Of a stretch of 64,000 bases of DNA, positions 43,271 through 52,439 are shown in pieces. Each line of letters opens with the position of its first letter. Positions within the stretch are counted from its first letter, which is position 1. Source of the stretch: Nitrobium sp046350935 (GTDB taxonomy: Bacteria > Nitrospirota > Thermodesulfovibrionia > Thermodesulfovibrionales > Dissulfurispiraceae); NCBI GenBank assembly GCA_046350935.1, contig JAXLZK010000016.1, positions 1 to 64,000 on the forward strand, read 5' to 3'. The notes under the pieces were generated by a model. It did no database searches. It was not told the DNA's origin and was given only the letters and a program-made list of their open reading frames with translations. Made by a program: the position numbers and the translations under genes.

Positions 43271-44992
43271 ATGATGAAGAAGTCTTTATTGGGCTGGGTG
43301 TTCTTTCTCAGTCTTCTGCTTTCTTTTCCCGCGGAGAGAGTCCATGCAGCATACGATATGGGGACAAAGGAGATGGCGACCGGAGCAGGAGTGGCCGCGG
43401 TAGAAAAACCCGCTCGCGCCAAAACGGTAAACCTTACGGCCCCGGCCACCCTGAACCAGTCGGATACGGAGTATGTGCTCCAGAACGATATCATAGCCAA
43501 CGGGACCGCCTTTACCATCCAGGGCTCCAATATCACCCTGAACCTGAACGGCCATACCATCGTCTATCTGAACCGGAATGCCTCCCAGGCATACGGCGTC
43601 TACATCGATGGCGCGTCACGGAGCAATATCGCCATTGTGAACGGCAAGATAACACAGGGCAACGGTAGCTGCAGCGGGCAGTCCGGAGTGGGAAAAAACT
43701 GCAACCCCATTTATGCATTCGAGACCTTCGGTATCGAAATCGGCGGACTCGAAATCTCCTATCGCGCCGACAACACCCACGGGGTCTTCCTCCACTGGGG
43801 GAAAGCGGCCCATATCCACCATACCTCCGTCCAGGACAGCGGCACTGTGGTGACAGACAGGCATCAGGGCATCGATGCGATCCGGGCGGGAAATCTTTCC
43901 GGCTCCCGCGTGCACCATACCACCGTCAAGACGAGACAGGTAGGCATCCGGGTTGGGACCGGCAGCGAGATCAACAACAACGAGGTCACCATCAACAGCC
44001 AGGTCACCAACTCCGTCGGTCTCTCGATACAGTCAGGCTCCGTACATCACAACAAGGTCTATGGAAGCGGCGTGCACCCCATCGGCATCTGGCCCGATCA
44101 TGATGCAAAGGTCTATTCCAACTACGTGGAATCGCAGAGCACCAGGAGCGGCGCCGAGTACGGCGACACGGGCTCCGCCTGCCTGCGGATGACCTGGGGT
44201 ACGGGCAACAACTCCGAGATCATGTACAACACCTTCATTGTCAATGCTTCGGCCAACTACAACGGCACCGGGTTCAACAGTTGGGGTAGGGCTCTCTTCG
44301 TGGGACTCCCCGAAGCCTCTCTGAAGGCGGACATCCACGATAACGTGATCATCGCCACCAACAACGACGGAAAGGGGAAGGCCGCCGGTATCGCGGTGGT
44401 CACCAATAATGTCTCTTCGGGGCTGGTCTTCCGGAACAACCGGGTGGAGAGCAACTGGGCCAACGTCCTGCTGGCCGACGACTATGGCTATGCGGACGGC
44501 TATGCGAAGTTCATCGACAACACCTTCGTGAAAAGGGACAACTACTCCTCGTACAAGACGGTGAGGAGCGAGTACTCCTCCCGCCCGAGCACCGGGGTCT
44601 TCACCGGCAACACCATGGAGAACGGAGCCTCCCTGGAGAATGTCGACCTCGAATTCTCCGGGACCGGCAAGAAGGACATCCTCGTGTACTGGCATCTCGG
44701 GGTGGCGGTAAAGAACAGTGGGGGTGCAGTCCTGAGCGGGTCAGCCGTCTCGGTGAAGGACAGCACGGGCAAGGTGGTCTACAGCGGGCAGACGGACGCC
44801 AACGGAAGCATCACCGCCGACGTGCTGCAGTTTGAGGACAGCAATCTGTCCGGAGGCAGCGTGGTGAGCAGGGAGGTGAAGACCGTCAACACTCCCCATA
44901 CCATTACCGTGAGCAGGGACGGACTGACCGCAACCAGGAGCGTCACCGTCAATGCCAATATGACCGTCGAGATGACGCTGGGCGCTGTCTGA
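43271..44992 (+). CDS. Secreted right-handed beta-helix protein with C-terminal Ig-like domain
   Basis: A 573-residue exported protein. Signal peptide about 1-27 (ending ERVHAA). The main body (about 50-470) is a parallel beta-helix with many short Asn/Gly-rich turns, e.g. ITLNLNGHTIVYLN, GVYIDGASRSNIAIVNGKI, NNNEVTINSQVTN, IMYNTFIVNASANY. The C-terminal about 110 residues form a carboxypeptidase-regulatory/Ig-like domain (GGAVLSGSAVSVKDSTGKVV). Beta-helix proteins are often polysaccharide lyases, hydrolases or adhesins; no catalytic set can be named. ATG sits behind AAGGAGGAA. Transcription probably needs sigma-54. Likely a type II secretion substrate or surface protein. Confidence 0.85.
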   Translation: MMKKSLLGWVFFLSLLLSFPAERVHAAYDMGTKEMATGAGVAAVEKPARAKTVNLTAPATLNQSDTEYVLQNDIIANGTAFTIQGSNITLNLNGHTIVYLNRNASQAYGVYIDGASRSNIAIVNGKITQGNGSCSGQSGVGKNCNPIYAFETFGIEIGGLEISYRADNTHGVFLHWGKAAHIHHTSVQDSGTVVTDRHQGIDAIRAGNLSGSRVHHTTVKTRQVGIRVGTGSEINNNEVTINSQVTNSVGLSIQSGSVHHNKVYGSGVHPIGIWPDHDAKVYSNYVESQSTRSGAEYGDTGSACLRMTWGTGNNSEIMYNTFIVNASANYNGTGFNSWGRALFVGLPEASLKADIHDNVIIATNNDGKGKAAGIAVVTNNVSSGLVFRNNRVESNWANVLLADDYGYADGYAKFIDNTFVKRDNYSSYKTVRSEYSSRPSTGVFTGNTMENGASLENVDLEFSGTGKKDILVYWHLGVAVKNSGGAVLSGSAVSVKDSTGKVVYSGQTDANGSITADVLQFEDSNLSGGSVVSREVKTVNTPHTITVSRDGLTATRSVTVNANMTVEMTLGAV

Positions 44993-45072
44993 ACGCCCGG
45001 CGCCGCGGCTGAAAAATGACAACCCCGGCTTACGATAGAAGCCCCTCAGGCAGAAAAAAAGGAGAGGAAGAC

Positions 45073-45287
45073 ATGAGAAAAGCGTTTTTCACCGGAATAA
45101 CGCTCCTTATGCTCCTCTTCCTTCTTCGCTCTCCGGCATCCGCCCTGAGGAGGTCCTCCTCATGTGCAGAAGCTCAAGGATGAGGGTGTCAGTCACTACC
45201 GTCAGCGGGCAGTATGCCGTTGACGACGTCGTTACGCGTGATCAGATGGCTGCTCTCCTTTCGAGGGCCTTTCTGGGAATGAGCTGA
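45073..45287 (+). pseudogene. Decayed SLH-domain secreted protein gene
   Basis: Begins with AGGAGAGGAAGAC and ATG, then a good signal peptide (MRKAFFTGITLLMLLFLLRS), but stops after 36 codons. Downstream, a second frame reads HVQKLKDEGVS and a third reads SGQYAVDDVVTRDQMAALLS then RAFLGMS and stop. Those two pieces are the start and end of a typical S-layer-homology domain. So an SLH-domain gene has lost most of its body and suffered frameshifts. The remaining bases up to the YhcH gene hold nothing else. Confidence 0.75.
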
Positions 45288-45338
45288 TTGCTTTTATCCT
45301 TTCTTTTCATGATAGGATAGGTGCGTCAGGAGGGCGCC

Positions 45339-45791
45339 ATGATCATTGATTCAATCGAAAACTTCCCGCGTTGCTGCGCTGCAGGGTCGCGGCTGCAGGC
45401 AGGGTTCGCCTTTCTTCTCGAAGGAAAGGGAGAGATGCCTGACGGCCGCTACGGGATCGACGGGGAGGACGTCTTCGCGCTGGTGCAGACGTATGCTACC
45501 GAAGCGCCCGACGAGAAGAGGTTCGAGGGGCACCGGAAGTATATCGATATTCACTATCTCCTCTCCGGAGGTGAGGAGATCGGATGGGCTCCGGCCCCCT
45601 CCCTCGAGCCTGCCGTATCCTACTCTGAAGAGAAAGATGTGCTCTTTTTCAGACAGGCTCCCGCTCCTTCCTCCCTGGCGCTCGTCCCCGGCGTCTTTGC
45701 ACTCTTCTTCCCCGAAGACGCCCACAGGCCGGGAGGTATTCTCGGCGCCTCCTGCACCGTCAGAAAAATCGTGGTGAAGGTGCGGGTGTAA
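45339..45791 (+). CDS. YhcH/YjgK/YiaL family protein
   Basis: A 150-residue cupin-like protein of the YhcH family (DUF386). Conserved elements: FEGHRKYIDIHYLLSGGEEI and FALFFPEDAHRPGG, whose His/Glu/Asp residues bind a metal in the solved homologues. In enterobacteria relatives sit in sialic-acid or sugar operons and may act as anomerases, but here no sugar genes are nearby. Start at the ATG behind CAGGAGGGCGCC; a frame six codons longer has no site. Single gene. Confidence 0.9.
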   Translation: MIIDSIENFPRCCAAGSRLQAGFAFLLEGKGEMPDGRYGIDGEDVFALVQTYATEAPDEKRFEGHRKYIDIHYLLSGGEEIGWAPAPSLEPAVSYSEEKDVLFFRQAPAPSSLALVPGVFALFFPEDAHRPGGILGASCTVRKIVVKVRV

Positions 45792-45968
45792 CCGCCCTTT
45801 CGCCGGGAGTGTTTCCGTGCAGGAGGGTTCTACCAAAATGGGGTGCGGATAAGGTATTATGTGGTAGGCGGGACGCATCAAACGCTTCGGCAGGACACCG
45901 ACAGGAAGAAATTGCCCGCACAAGACGCCTTACCCAGTCAAATCCAAGGAAAAAAGGGGCAAAGGAAG

Positions 45969-46259
45969 ATGAAAGAGGGGAAAAAAGACAAAAGAGGTCA
46001 CCGGCGCGAACCGCAACAAGATATGATTTCCTTTGCAGTGGTAGGTTCCTTTGACGGGCACAAAGAGTTTTTGCCCGAATCGGATATTAAAGGCTCCATC
46101 ATCGACATGAGCGAAAACGGCGTCGGGATCCTCACCGACACCCTCCTTGAGCCGGGCATGCTGCTGAAGTTCAAAAACTTCAAGGAGTCCTCAATGGGGG
46201 TCGTGATGTGGACTCTCAATTCGGGGAGCCGGTATCGCATCGGCTTGAAATTCGTATAG
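45969..46259 (+). CDS. PilZ-domain protein
   Basis: A 96-residue c-di-GMP-binding PilZ domain: the arginine motif appears as KRGHRREPQ and the second motif as DMSENGVGI. The rest of the barrel is present (FKNFKESSMGVVMWTL, RIGLKFV). The start used is the ATG just after AAAGGAAG; a frame beginning at 45843 would add a 42-residue tail without natural features. It may adjust secretion, motility or transcription in response to c-di-GMP; no partner is evident. Confidence 0.85.
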   Translation: MKEGKKDKRGHRREPQQDMISFAVVGSFDGHKEFLPESDIKGSIIDMSENGVGILTDTLLEPGMLLKFKNFKESSMGVVMWTLNSGSRYRIGLKFV

Positions 46260-46363
46260 CGGTCGTCGAAAGCCGCTCCTCAGGAGCGATGCCCTGCCCG
46301 CCCTACGCCGGAAATACGGCAGGAGAGGGCGCCGTTACCGCCTTCCCTCCCCCGCCTTCTTAC

Positions 46364-47794
46364 TTACTTCCCCGGCGACTCTATCCCCAGCTTCTTGAGC
46401 CGGTACCGCAGGGTGTCCCTGGTAACATCGAGGAGCTTGGCCGCCTTCCTCTGATTGCCGTCCGAGAGCTTCAGGGCCGTCTTGATGAACTCCTCCTCCA
46501 TTGCCCTGAGGGACAGGCCTGTATAGCTGCTGAAGCTGACAGGCTCCTCAGCATGGCTCTCCTCTCTCTTCTCCACCTGGCTCTCGTGCCTCTTTTGCGA
46601 GAGGACGGAGGAGGGGATGTCGTCCACATCTATTTCGTCGTCCTTGGACAGGATGACGAAGCGCTGCACGATGTTCTTCAGCTCCCGCACATTGCCCGGC
46701 CAGGGATACCCCTGCAGTATTTCGAGGGCCTGCGGGGTGATGCCCTTGGGAGTGCTGCGGTATTTCTCTCCGTAATACTTCAGGAAATGGTTGATAATAA
46801 GGGGGATATCCTCCCAGCGCTCGCGCAAAGGGGGCATCTCCACGGTCGCTACGTTGAGCCGGTAAAAGAGGTCCAGCCTGAACTTCTTGGCCTGTACGAG
46901 GTCGTGGAGATTGACGTTGGTGGCGGCGAAGATCCTCACGTCGGCATTGAGGTACTGCAGGCCGCCGATCCTTCTGAAGCGCCGCTCTTCGATCAGATCG
47001 AGGATCTTCGACTGCATCGGATAGGGCATGTCACCGATCTCGTCCAGGAACACGGTCCCGCCCTGCGCCATTTCGATAAGGCCTTTCTTGTCGCTCTTAG
47101 CATCGGTAAAGGCGCCCTTCTTGTAGCCGAAAAGCTCGCTCTCGATCAGGTGTTCGGGGATGTTGGAGCATCCTATCTCGACGAAAGGCTTGCCGCGGCG
47201 GGAGCTTAAATCGTGCATCTTCTTGCAAAGGGAGCTCTTGCCCGTTCCGCTTTCCCCTAAAACCAAGACCGTGACGTCGCTCTTCATGGCAAGCCGCTCC
47301 ATGATACGGACGACCTCTTTCATCGTATCGCTGACAAAGACGAAATCATCCATATCGGACGTCTTCACATAGGTGGAATTGTTCGCCCTGATGGAATTCA
47401 GGATTTTCCGCAGGGTCTCGAGATCCAGAGGCTTGATGAGATAATCGAAGGCCCCCACCTTCATCGCCTCCACCGCTCCGCGGATGTCGGCATGCCCGGT
47501 GATAAGGATCGCGGCGATGTCGGAATTGATTTCCTTGACGGTCTTCAACAGCTCCAGCCCGTTGGAGTCGGGAAGCTGGATATCGAGGATGATGATGTCC
47601 GGGCTTTCCTCCTCGACAATTTTGAGGGCCTTGATCCCGGAGCTCACGGATACGGCGTTATATCCCTCCTCCTCGCAAAAGCTCCTCAGAGAGCATCGGA
47701 TAGCGGATTCGTCGTCGACAATCAGCACTTTCGGGGAATTCTTGACGGAAAACTGTTCTGCCTGGCTGCTTACCTCTGAACTGCCGCGTATCAT
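46364..47794 (-). CDS. NtrC-family sigma-54 response regulator with GAFTDA loop
   Basis: A 476-residue enhancer-binding protein: receiver domain (about 20-135) with LIVDDES, phospho-acceptor Asp71 in IIILDIQLP, ITGHAD and Lys121; AAA+ domain (about 150-385) with GESGTGKSS, the sigma-54-contact loop GAFTDA (consensus GAFTGA), VFLDEIGDM and the arginine-finger region; C-terminal Fis-type HTH (GNQRKAAKLLDVTRDTLRYR). GGGGAGAAG precedes the ATG. No histidine kinase adjoins it, so it is an orphan. It is the nearest candidate activator for the sigma-54 promoter at 43205. Confidence 0.94.
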   Translation of the reverse strand: MIRGSSEVSSQAEQFSVKNSPKVLIVDDESAIRCSLRSFCEEEGYNAVSVSSGIKALKIVEEESPDIIILDIQLPDSNGLELLKTVKEINSDIAAILITGHADIRGAVEAMKVGAFDYLIKPLDLETLRKILNSIRANNSTYVKTSDMDDFVFVSDTMKEVVRIMERLAMKSDVTVLVLGESGTGKSSLCKKMHDLSSRRGKPFVEIGCSNIPEHLIESELFGYKKGAFTDAKSDKKGLIEMAQGGTVFLDEIGDMPYPMQSKILDLIEERRFRRIGGLQYLNADVRIFAATNVNLHDLVQAKKFRLDLFYRLNVATVEMPPLRERWEDIPLIINHFLKYYGEKYRSTPKGITPQALEILQGYPWPGNVRELKNIVQRFVILSKDDEIDVDDIPSSVLSQKRHESQVEKREESHAEEPVSFSSYTGLSLRAMEEEFIKTALKLSDGNQRKAAKLLDVTRDTLRYRLKKLGIESPGK

Positions 47795-47929
47795 AAGCTT
47801 CTCCCCCTGCCGGCACGCACAATTTGATAGAAAAACTATTCTTGCTGCATAGATACGTCAGTTGGACGGGATGTAAGTACCTTGGCTTATTTTACTCGAT
47901 TCCTCCTTTCATTAGCAATTCTATAGCGC

Positions 47930-48649
47930 TCATTTTGTAAACCGAAAACCGACGCTGCCCGGGGTTGTTGCGCGGGAGGCGCCCGTGGCCGGGGACTGCG
48001 GAGGCGGTAGAGCGCGCACAGGGCGTTCGGCCCGCGCTGAGGGGGGGGGAGCGGAAGCAGGCGCCTCTTCCATCCGCCCTGCCTGAGAGGGGACGGGGGC
48101 AGGCGCGGCGGCTCCCGCCTCTGTCCTGTCCTTCTTGTTGTCCGGTGAAACGACCTTTACCTCCACCCTGTCTTCGCCCCGCACCATCACCACACGTTCA
48201 GGAGTGATTTCCTGCACCGTATACCCGCTCAGGGAGTCCCCGATTTTCAGTGCGGTCTGCCTCTTGCCCCTCCCGGGGGTCGAACGGGGAGACTTCCTGT
48301 CCTCCATATAGGCAAGGCTCACCGCGCCCGTTACCAGAGTCCCGTAAAGGGAGAACTCCGGTTTCGGCAAAAGCTTCTCCTCTTTCTTCTCGACGGGAAT
48401 CCTTCTCTCCGGGTGGAACAGATTCTGCTCAGCTATCACCGTATAGTCCATGGCGGGAGGGGCCTGCCGCTGTCCTTCCGCAGCCGGAGCTTCCCTTTGC
48501 GTGGAGGCGATCTTCTGCACCGGCAGGGGCTTGACGGCGATGGTGGCCGAAAAGAGCGGCAGCAGCAGCGAGCAGGTGAAAAACACGGCAGCGGCGGCCA
48601 GCAGAAGATTGAGGAGGGTAATGTGGCGTAAAAGCGCTGATGTCCGCAC
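47930..48649 (-). CDS. gspC: Type II secretion GspC-like inner-membrane protein
   Basis: A 239-residue protein with one N-terminal membrane helix (about 10-32), the short IAEQNLFHPERR motif of GspC-type proteins, and a homology-region-like beta domain (about 85-165; FSLYGTLVTGAVSLAYMED, GYTVQEITPERVVM). The C-terminal third is Pro/Ala-rich and no PDZ domain is seen. GspC links the inner-membrane platform to the GspD secretin. One base after gspM; last gene of the T2SS run. The assignment rests on layout and context. Confidence 0.7.
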   Translation of the reverse strand: MRTSALLRHITLLNLLLAAAAVFFTCSLLLPLFSATIAVKPLPVQKIASTQREAPAAEGQRQAPPAMDYTVIAEQNLFHPERRIPVEKKEEKLLPKPEFSLYGTLVTGAVSLAYMEDRKSPRSTPGRGKRQTALKIGDSLSGYTVQEITPERVVMVRGEDRVEVKVVSPDNKKDRTEAGAAAPAPVPSQAGRMEEAPASAPPPSARAERPVRALPPPQSPATGASRATTPGSVGFRFTK

Positions 48650-48650
48650 C

Positions 48651-49310
48651 TTATTTCCCCCCGTATAAGCCGGAAACGTCCAGTTTGACCATGAGCTCCT
48701 TGGGCGTCTTGAAGTTCTTCACCCGCGCGTCCAGCTCCGTGATCGCCAGGAAGGGAGTCCTCGTTTCGAGAGAGTAGAGGATATCGCTCAGGGCCGCCGG
48801 ATCGGGCACGCTGGCGTCGATGCTGATGCCGATGACCTTGAACCTGCTCAGAGGGTCGGATTTTGCATTCTTCACCCCTGGAGCGCCCTTCCCTTTTCCC
48901 CCGGCCATTCCGGACGAAAAACCGGGGGCTCCCCCCGCACCGGCAGGCGACTTGACCGCATCCTCCGGCTTCCCGATCCTTTCGCTCGAAAGGGCGCCCC
49001 CCCTTCCGGAAACGATGCCTTTCACCGTCTCCTGAAGGTTTGCAGAGGCCAGGGAGACGGGCTCGCCCTCGATAAGCTTCGCCTTGTTCGCTTTCGCCTT
49101 CTCGGCTAGCACAGACAACTTCTTCTCCAGCTCCGGTTTTTCAGAGATAATGGCGATATACTTCCGGAGCGTTGCGGTCTTTGCCGCCTGCTGCTCCTTT
49201 ATGGACGACAGCTCCGCCCGGATTCCCAGATAGACGTACTGATACAACACCAGCCCGAGCAGAACGAGGAGAGCGGGGACCGCTGCGATCAAGGTTTTAT
49301 TTCTTTTCAT
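48651..49310 (-). CDS. gspM: Type II secretion GspM/PilO-like protein
   Basis: A 219-residue bitopic protein: one membrane helix (about 7-26), a coiled coil (about 30-75; LSSIKEQQAAKTATLRKYIA), a Gly/Ala-rich linker, then a ferredoxin-like domain (about 140-215) as in PilO/GspM. It begins at the ATG with GGAG upstream, 14 bases inside the gspL end. It partners GspL in the assembly platform. Confidence 0.75.
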   Translation of the reverse strand: MKRNKTLIAAVPALLVLLGLVLYQYVYLGIRAELSSIKEQQAAKTATLRKYIAIISEKPELEKKLSVLAEKAKANKAKLIEGEPVSLASANLQETVKGIVSGRGGALSSERIGKPEDAVKSPAGAGGAPGFSSGMAGGKGKGAPGVKNAKSDPLSRFKVIGISIDASVPDPAALSDILYSLETRTPFLAITELDARVKNFKTPKELMVKLDVSGLYGGK

Positions 49311-50814
49311 TCTTTTCTCCCTCCAGTTCCATTTTGATCTGAAATCTGTCCATGTTCTGCCGGGCATCCCGGAAAGTGGGGGAGGAAAACTCCACCTTCC
49401 TGAAATACCGGGACGCCTCCAGCTTGGGGATGAGCACCGTTGCTGACGGCGCGTACCCTTCAATGTTTATCTGAGCCCCGGCGATCCTGACCCGTGTAAG
49501 CCATGCCGTGGGGGGCATCACGATCGTAAGCTCCTTGAGAATATTCAGAGAGAGGGGTTGCTCGTTCCTGAAGCCGTCCACAAAGGCAATCTCGCGCTGC
49601 AACGTCTCGATCTGCCTTTTCAGGTCTTCCACAGCCGCCACTTCTTTCTTGCGCAGCGCGATCTGCTTTTCGATCTCGAGGAGGCGCTGATTTTCTATCT
49701 TGATCGGCATAAGGAGGTAGACTCCGATCAGGGCGGCGATCCCGAGCAGCAACAGCGCAGTCAGGGCGAAGGGGGTCTGCTCCCGCCGGACAACCCCCTT
49801 CCGGAGCAGGTCGAACCCCTTCGAGCCGGGCAGGAGCATGTCCATCGCCGCCCCTGCCGCAGCAGCAGGGATCTCCCTGAACGCCCCGGAGCCGCCGATG
49901 CGCGTCTCTATCCCCTCGATAACCCTGACGCTGCCTCTTCCCCGCTGCTTCAGTCTTTCCTTCAGGGCGGCGGTGCCCCCCCGGAACGAGAGGAGCCTTT
50001 TCGGCTGAGGAGTATCCTTGAGGAGCCCTGCTGCGAGAGAGGTCATTTCCTCTTCAACAGCCGCGGCGCGGTGGCCGTCCTCCGGCTGGGAAAAACCTGC
50101 CGAGATGCTCTTCGCCAGAATGCCCTTTACGACGGCTCCTCCCCGGAAGCCCTCGTCGTCCACCTCCATGAAGACGAAAGTCTCCTCTCCGGAGAGGTAA
50201 CGGAACAGGGAAGACGTGCCGGAAAGGTCGAAAGAGACCCGCGCAACCTGCACGCCGGCCTCCTTCAAAGCGCCGAGATAGCCGTTCAGCGCCGCCGCTT
50301 TTGTCGCCGCGATACAGAGAGAGATCCTTTCCCCGTTCTCCTCCACTACCCGATAGTCGTAAAAAGCCTCATCGGCGCTGAAGGGAATAAACCGGTCCAG
50401 CTCGTAGGAGACCGCAGCGGAAAGGTTTTCCGCCACGGAAGCCGGCAATTCCGCCGTCTTCACCACCACCCATTGCTTGGGAAGGGAGAGCACGACAGCC
50501 GCCTTCCCCGCCCGCATCTCCCGCACTGCGTGGGCAGCGGACGAGGCGACCTCCTCGGGTTTCGGATAGCTCTTCCCCGAAAAATCGTAGTTGCGGTATC
50601 CCCTCACCCGATACCGGGAGAGAAAGCGCGAAGCGTGGGTACAGACAACGCGCCCTTGCTCGATTCCGATACACAGGCAGGAGGCGGGAGCAACGGTTTC
50701 ATCCGCGGGGCTGAAGGTAAGGATCTTCCAGAGCGGCCTTGCCGCCCTCTTCAGTTCCGTAATCGTCCTGGCGGACACCTCCGCCACCCTGTCCAATGCT
50801 ACTGCTCGTGCCAT
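49297..50814 (-). CDS. gspL: GspL-type fusion of PilM-like and PilN-like parts
   Basis: A 505-residue protein joining an actin-like PilM/GspL cytoplasmic domain (about 45-340; CIGIEQGRVV, AAVSYELDRFIPFSADEAFY, FMEVDDEGFRGG) to a membrane helix (about 370-390) and a PilN-type periplasmic part with coiled coil and ferredoxin-like domain (about 395-500). This is the T2SS GspL layout, the platform component that recruits the GspE ATPase. It overlaps gspK by 16 bases. Confidence 0.85.
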   Translation of the reverse strand: MARAVALDRVAEVSARTITELKRAARPLWKILTFSPADETVAPASCLCIGIEQGRVVCTHASRFLSRYRVRGYRNYDFSGKSYPKPEEVASSAAHAVREMRAGKAAVVLSLPKQWVVVKTAELPASVAENLSAAVSYELDRFIPFSADEAFYDYRVVEENGERISLCIAATKAAALNGYLGALKEAGVQVARVSFDLSGTSSLFRYLSGEETFVFMEVDDEGFRGGAVVKGILAKSISAGFSQPEDGHRAAAVEEEMTSLAAGLLKDTPQPKRLLSFRGGTAALKERLKQRGRGSVRVIEGIETRIGGSGAFREIPAAAAGAAMDMLLPGSKGFDLLRKGVVRREQTPFALTALLLLGIAALIGVYLLMPIKIENQRLLEIEKQIALRKKEVAAVEDLKRQIETLQREIAFVDGFRNEQPLSLNILKELTIVMPPTAWLTRVRIAGAQINIEGYAPSATVLIPKLEASRYFRKVEFSSPTFRDARQNMDRFQIKMELEGEKNEKK

Positions 50815-51758
50815 TGTCGTATTTCCTCTGGGTTTTTGTAATAAATATATTTATAGGAATCCCCGTCCAGCATCACGACGGCCTTTGCGGCGCTTCCCTT
50901 TTTGCGCCCCTTCTTCAGGCCCTCTGCTTCTATGGTATACACATTCCCTTCGCCCGTATTCAGGTAGGGGCTCATGGTATTGTACTGCTCTCCCAGCAGG
51001 TCCCGTATCTCCTGCACCGACTTGATCTCCTGCGTCGCCCGGTAGTCCAGCACCGCGTCGGCCATTTCGGCGGTCATCCCGGGGACGGCCAGAAGCACCT
51101 CGCGGGGCGCTACATTGATATTGACGGCAGCGCTCCCGGAGTTGACGGTGATAAACTGCAGGAGCCCCTTCCTGTCGCCGCTCCCGTAAAGGAGGTCGGG
51201 AGTCACTCCCCTCACGAGCATCAGCTCCTCGAGGCTTTCAAAATTGGCATTCTTCGCCTTGTACGGATTCGGCAGGGCCGCATAGTAATCGTCCTCGGCC
51301 CCGTTAAGGCGATGAAGGTCGTCACTGTCTTTCCAATCCATAATAGAATCGACCGCGATATCCAGCTCTTCCCCCTGGACCCCCAGGGCGGAAAAGAGGC
51401 CCCTGAGCAAAAGCTCGGGAGCGGAATTAATGTCCACTTTGCCGGACTCGCTCACCACGCGCACCCGGAACGAGCCCTCCTTCGTCTCCGCGGTGTAGAT
51501 GGTGCCGTCGGCCTTCCACGCAGCGGCATCCTTCTCTTCAGGGGAAATACTTCCGCTCTTCCGGTAGATGACTTCGACAATCCCCCTTTCGATCCCCGCT
51601 TCGGCCAGGAATTTTTGCTCCATGCCCTCTTTGAAGGAGAGGGTAGCATACGCCTCCGTGCGCAGCAGGTAGGAAAAAGAGAGTACGACGACCATCAGGA
51701 TGGTCAGGACCCACATGACCATGATCAGGACGATTCCCTTTTCTCCCTTTGCGTCCAT
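50799..51758 (-). CDS. gspK: Type II secretion minor pseudopilin GspK
   Basis: A 319-residue minor pseudopilin. N-terminal prepilin segment MDAKGEKGIVLIMVMWVLTI lacks Glu at position five after the cleavage Gly, as is usual for GspK. The large periplasmic domain has KVDINSAPELLLRGLF, IMDWKDSDDLHRLNGAEDDYY and SAAVNINVAPREVLLAVPG, the helix-hairpin GspK repeats. It starts six bases after gspJ. GspK caps the pseudopilus together with I and J. Confidence 0.93.
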   Translation of the reverse strand: MDAKGEKGIVLIMVMWVLTILMVVVLSFSYLLRTEAYATLSFKEGMEQKFLAEAGIERGIVEVIYRKSGSISPEEKDAAAWKADGTIYTAETKEGSFRVRVVSESGKVDINSAPELLLRGLFSALGVQGEELDIAVDSIMDWKDSDDLHRLNGAEDDYYAALPNPYKAKNANFESLEELMLVRGVTPDLLYGSGDRKGLLQFITVNSGSAAVNINVAPREVLLAVPGMTAEMADAVLDYRATQEIKSVQEIRDLLGEQYNTMSPYLNTGEGNVYTIEAEGLKKGRKKGSAAKAVVMLDGDSYKYIYYKNPEEIRQWHEQ

Positions 51759-51764
51759 TCCGCG

Positions 51765-52439
51765 TCACTCTCCGGCCGGAGCGTCCGTCTGTCCATCCGT
51801 CCGTACGACCGCCCCCGCTGCTTTCGCCGCCGCTCCCCGCCCCCGCACCGGGATGATGAGGGACAGGTCCATGGCGTCCCTGACGAGCTTTACCCGTATC
51901 TTCTCGGGGAGGCTTTCGGGGTCCGTCCATTGCTCCACCCAGGAGCCCTTCTCCTCGGCTGCCTCCCTGAAATAATACTCGAAGGAAATTTCCCGGACCC
52001 GCTCCAGGAGCACTGTTTCCCGCGTCGTATCCGTCCCGATGACGTTCTCCGAGACAGAGAGGGTCTGGCCTCCCTTTTCATCCGGTGCGACGCGGTAGGT
52101 CACCAGCACGCGGCCGAGCGGTCCGCTCCACAACGAGTAGTGGGAGGGAAACGCGAGCAGGGCATGCTCTCCCGTAAACCGGTACCGGACGCCGCCCGCT
52201 TCCGCTGCCTCCCCTGTTTCGATCAGGGCAAAGGCGGACTGGATCTGGGCGTCGAGGAGGCTGAGGGACGTTCGCATCCTCTCCAGCGCCTCCGCCTTCC
52301 TTTCTCCCGAGTCCACGGAGCGGAACCCCAACCGCATCGCCCCGGCGATAAGGACGACCAGAATTCCGAGGATCGCGACGGCCAGCAGGAGCTCCAGAAG
52401 GGTAAAACCCCTTTGGCAGCCGGCGTACTCTTTTCTCAT
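51765..52439 (-). CDS. gspJ: Type II secretion minor pseudopilin GspJ
   Basis: A 224-residue pseudopilin with cleavage motif RGFTLLELLLAVAILGILVV. The periplasmic part includes FTGEHALLAFPSHYSL, a pattern of GspJ. The Ala/Gly-rich tail (ending GQTDAPAGE) is low complexity. Its ATG overlaps the gspI stop (ATGA). Confidence 0.9.
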   Translation of the reverse strand: MRKEYAGCQRGFTLLELLLAVAILGILVVLIAGAMRLGFRSVDSGERKAEALERMRTSLSLLDAQIQSAFALIETGEAAEAGGVRYRFTGEHALLAFPSHYSLWSGPLGRVLVTYRVAPDEKGGQTLSVSENVIGTDTTRETVLLERVREISFEYYFREAAEEKGSWVEQWTDPESLPEKIRVKLVRDAMDLSLIIPVRGRGAAAKAAGAVVRTDGQTDAPAGE

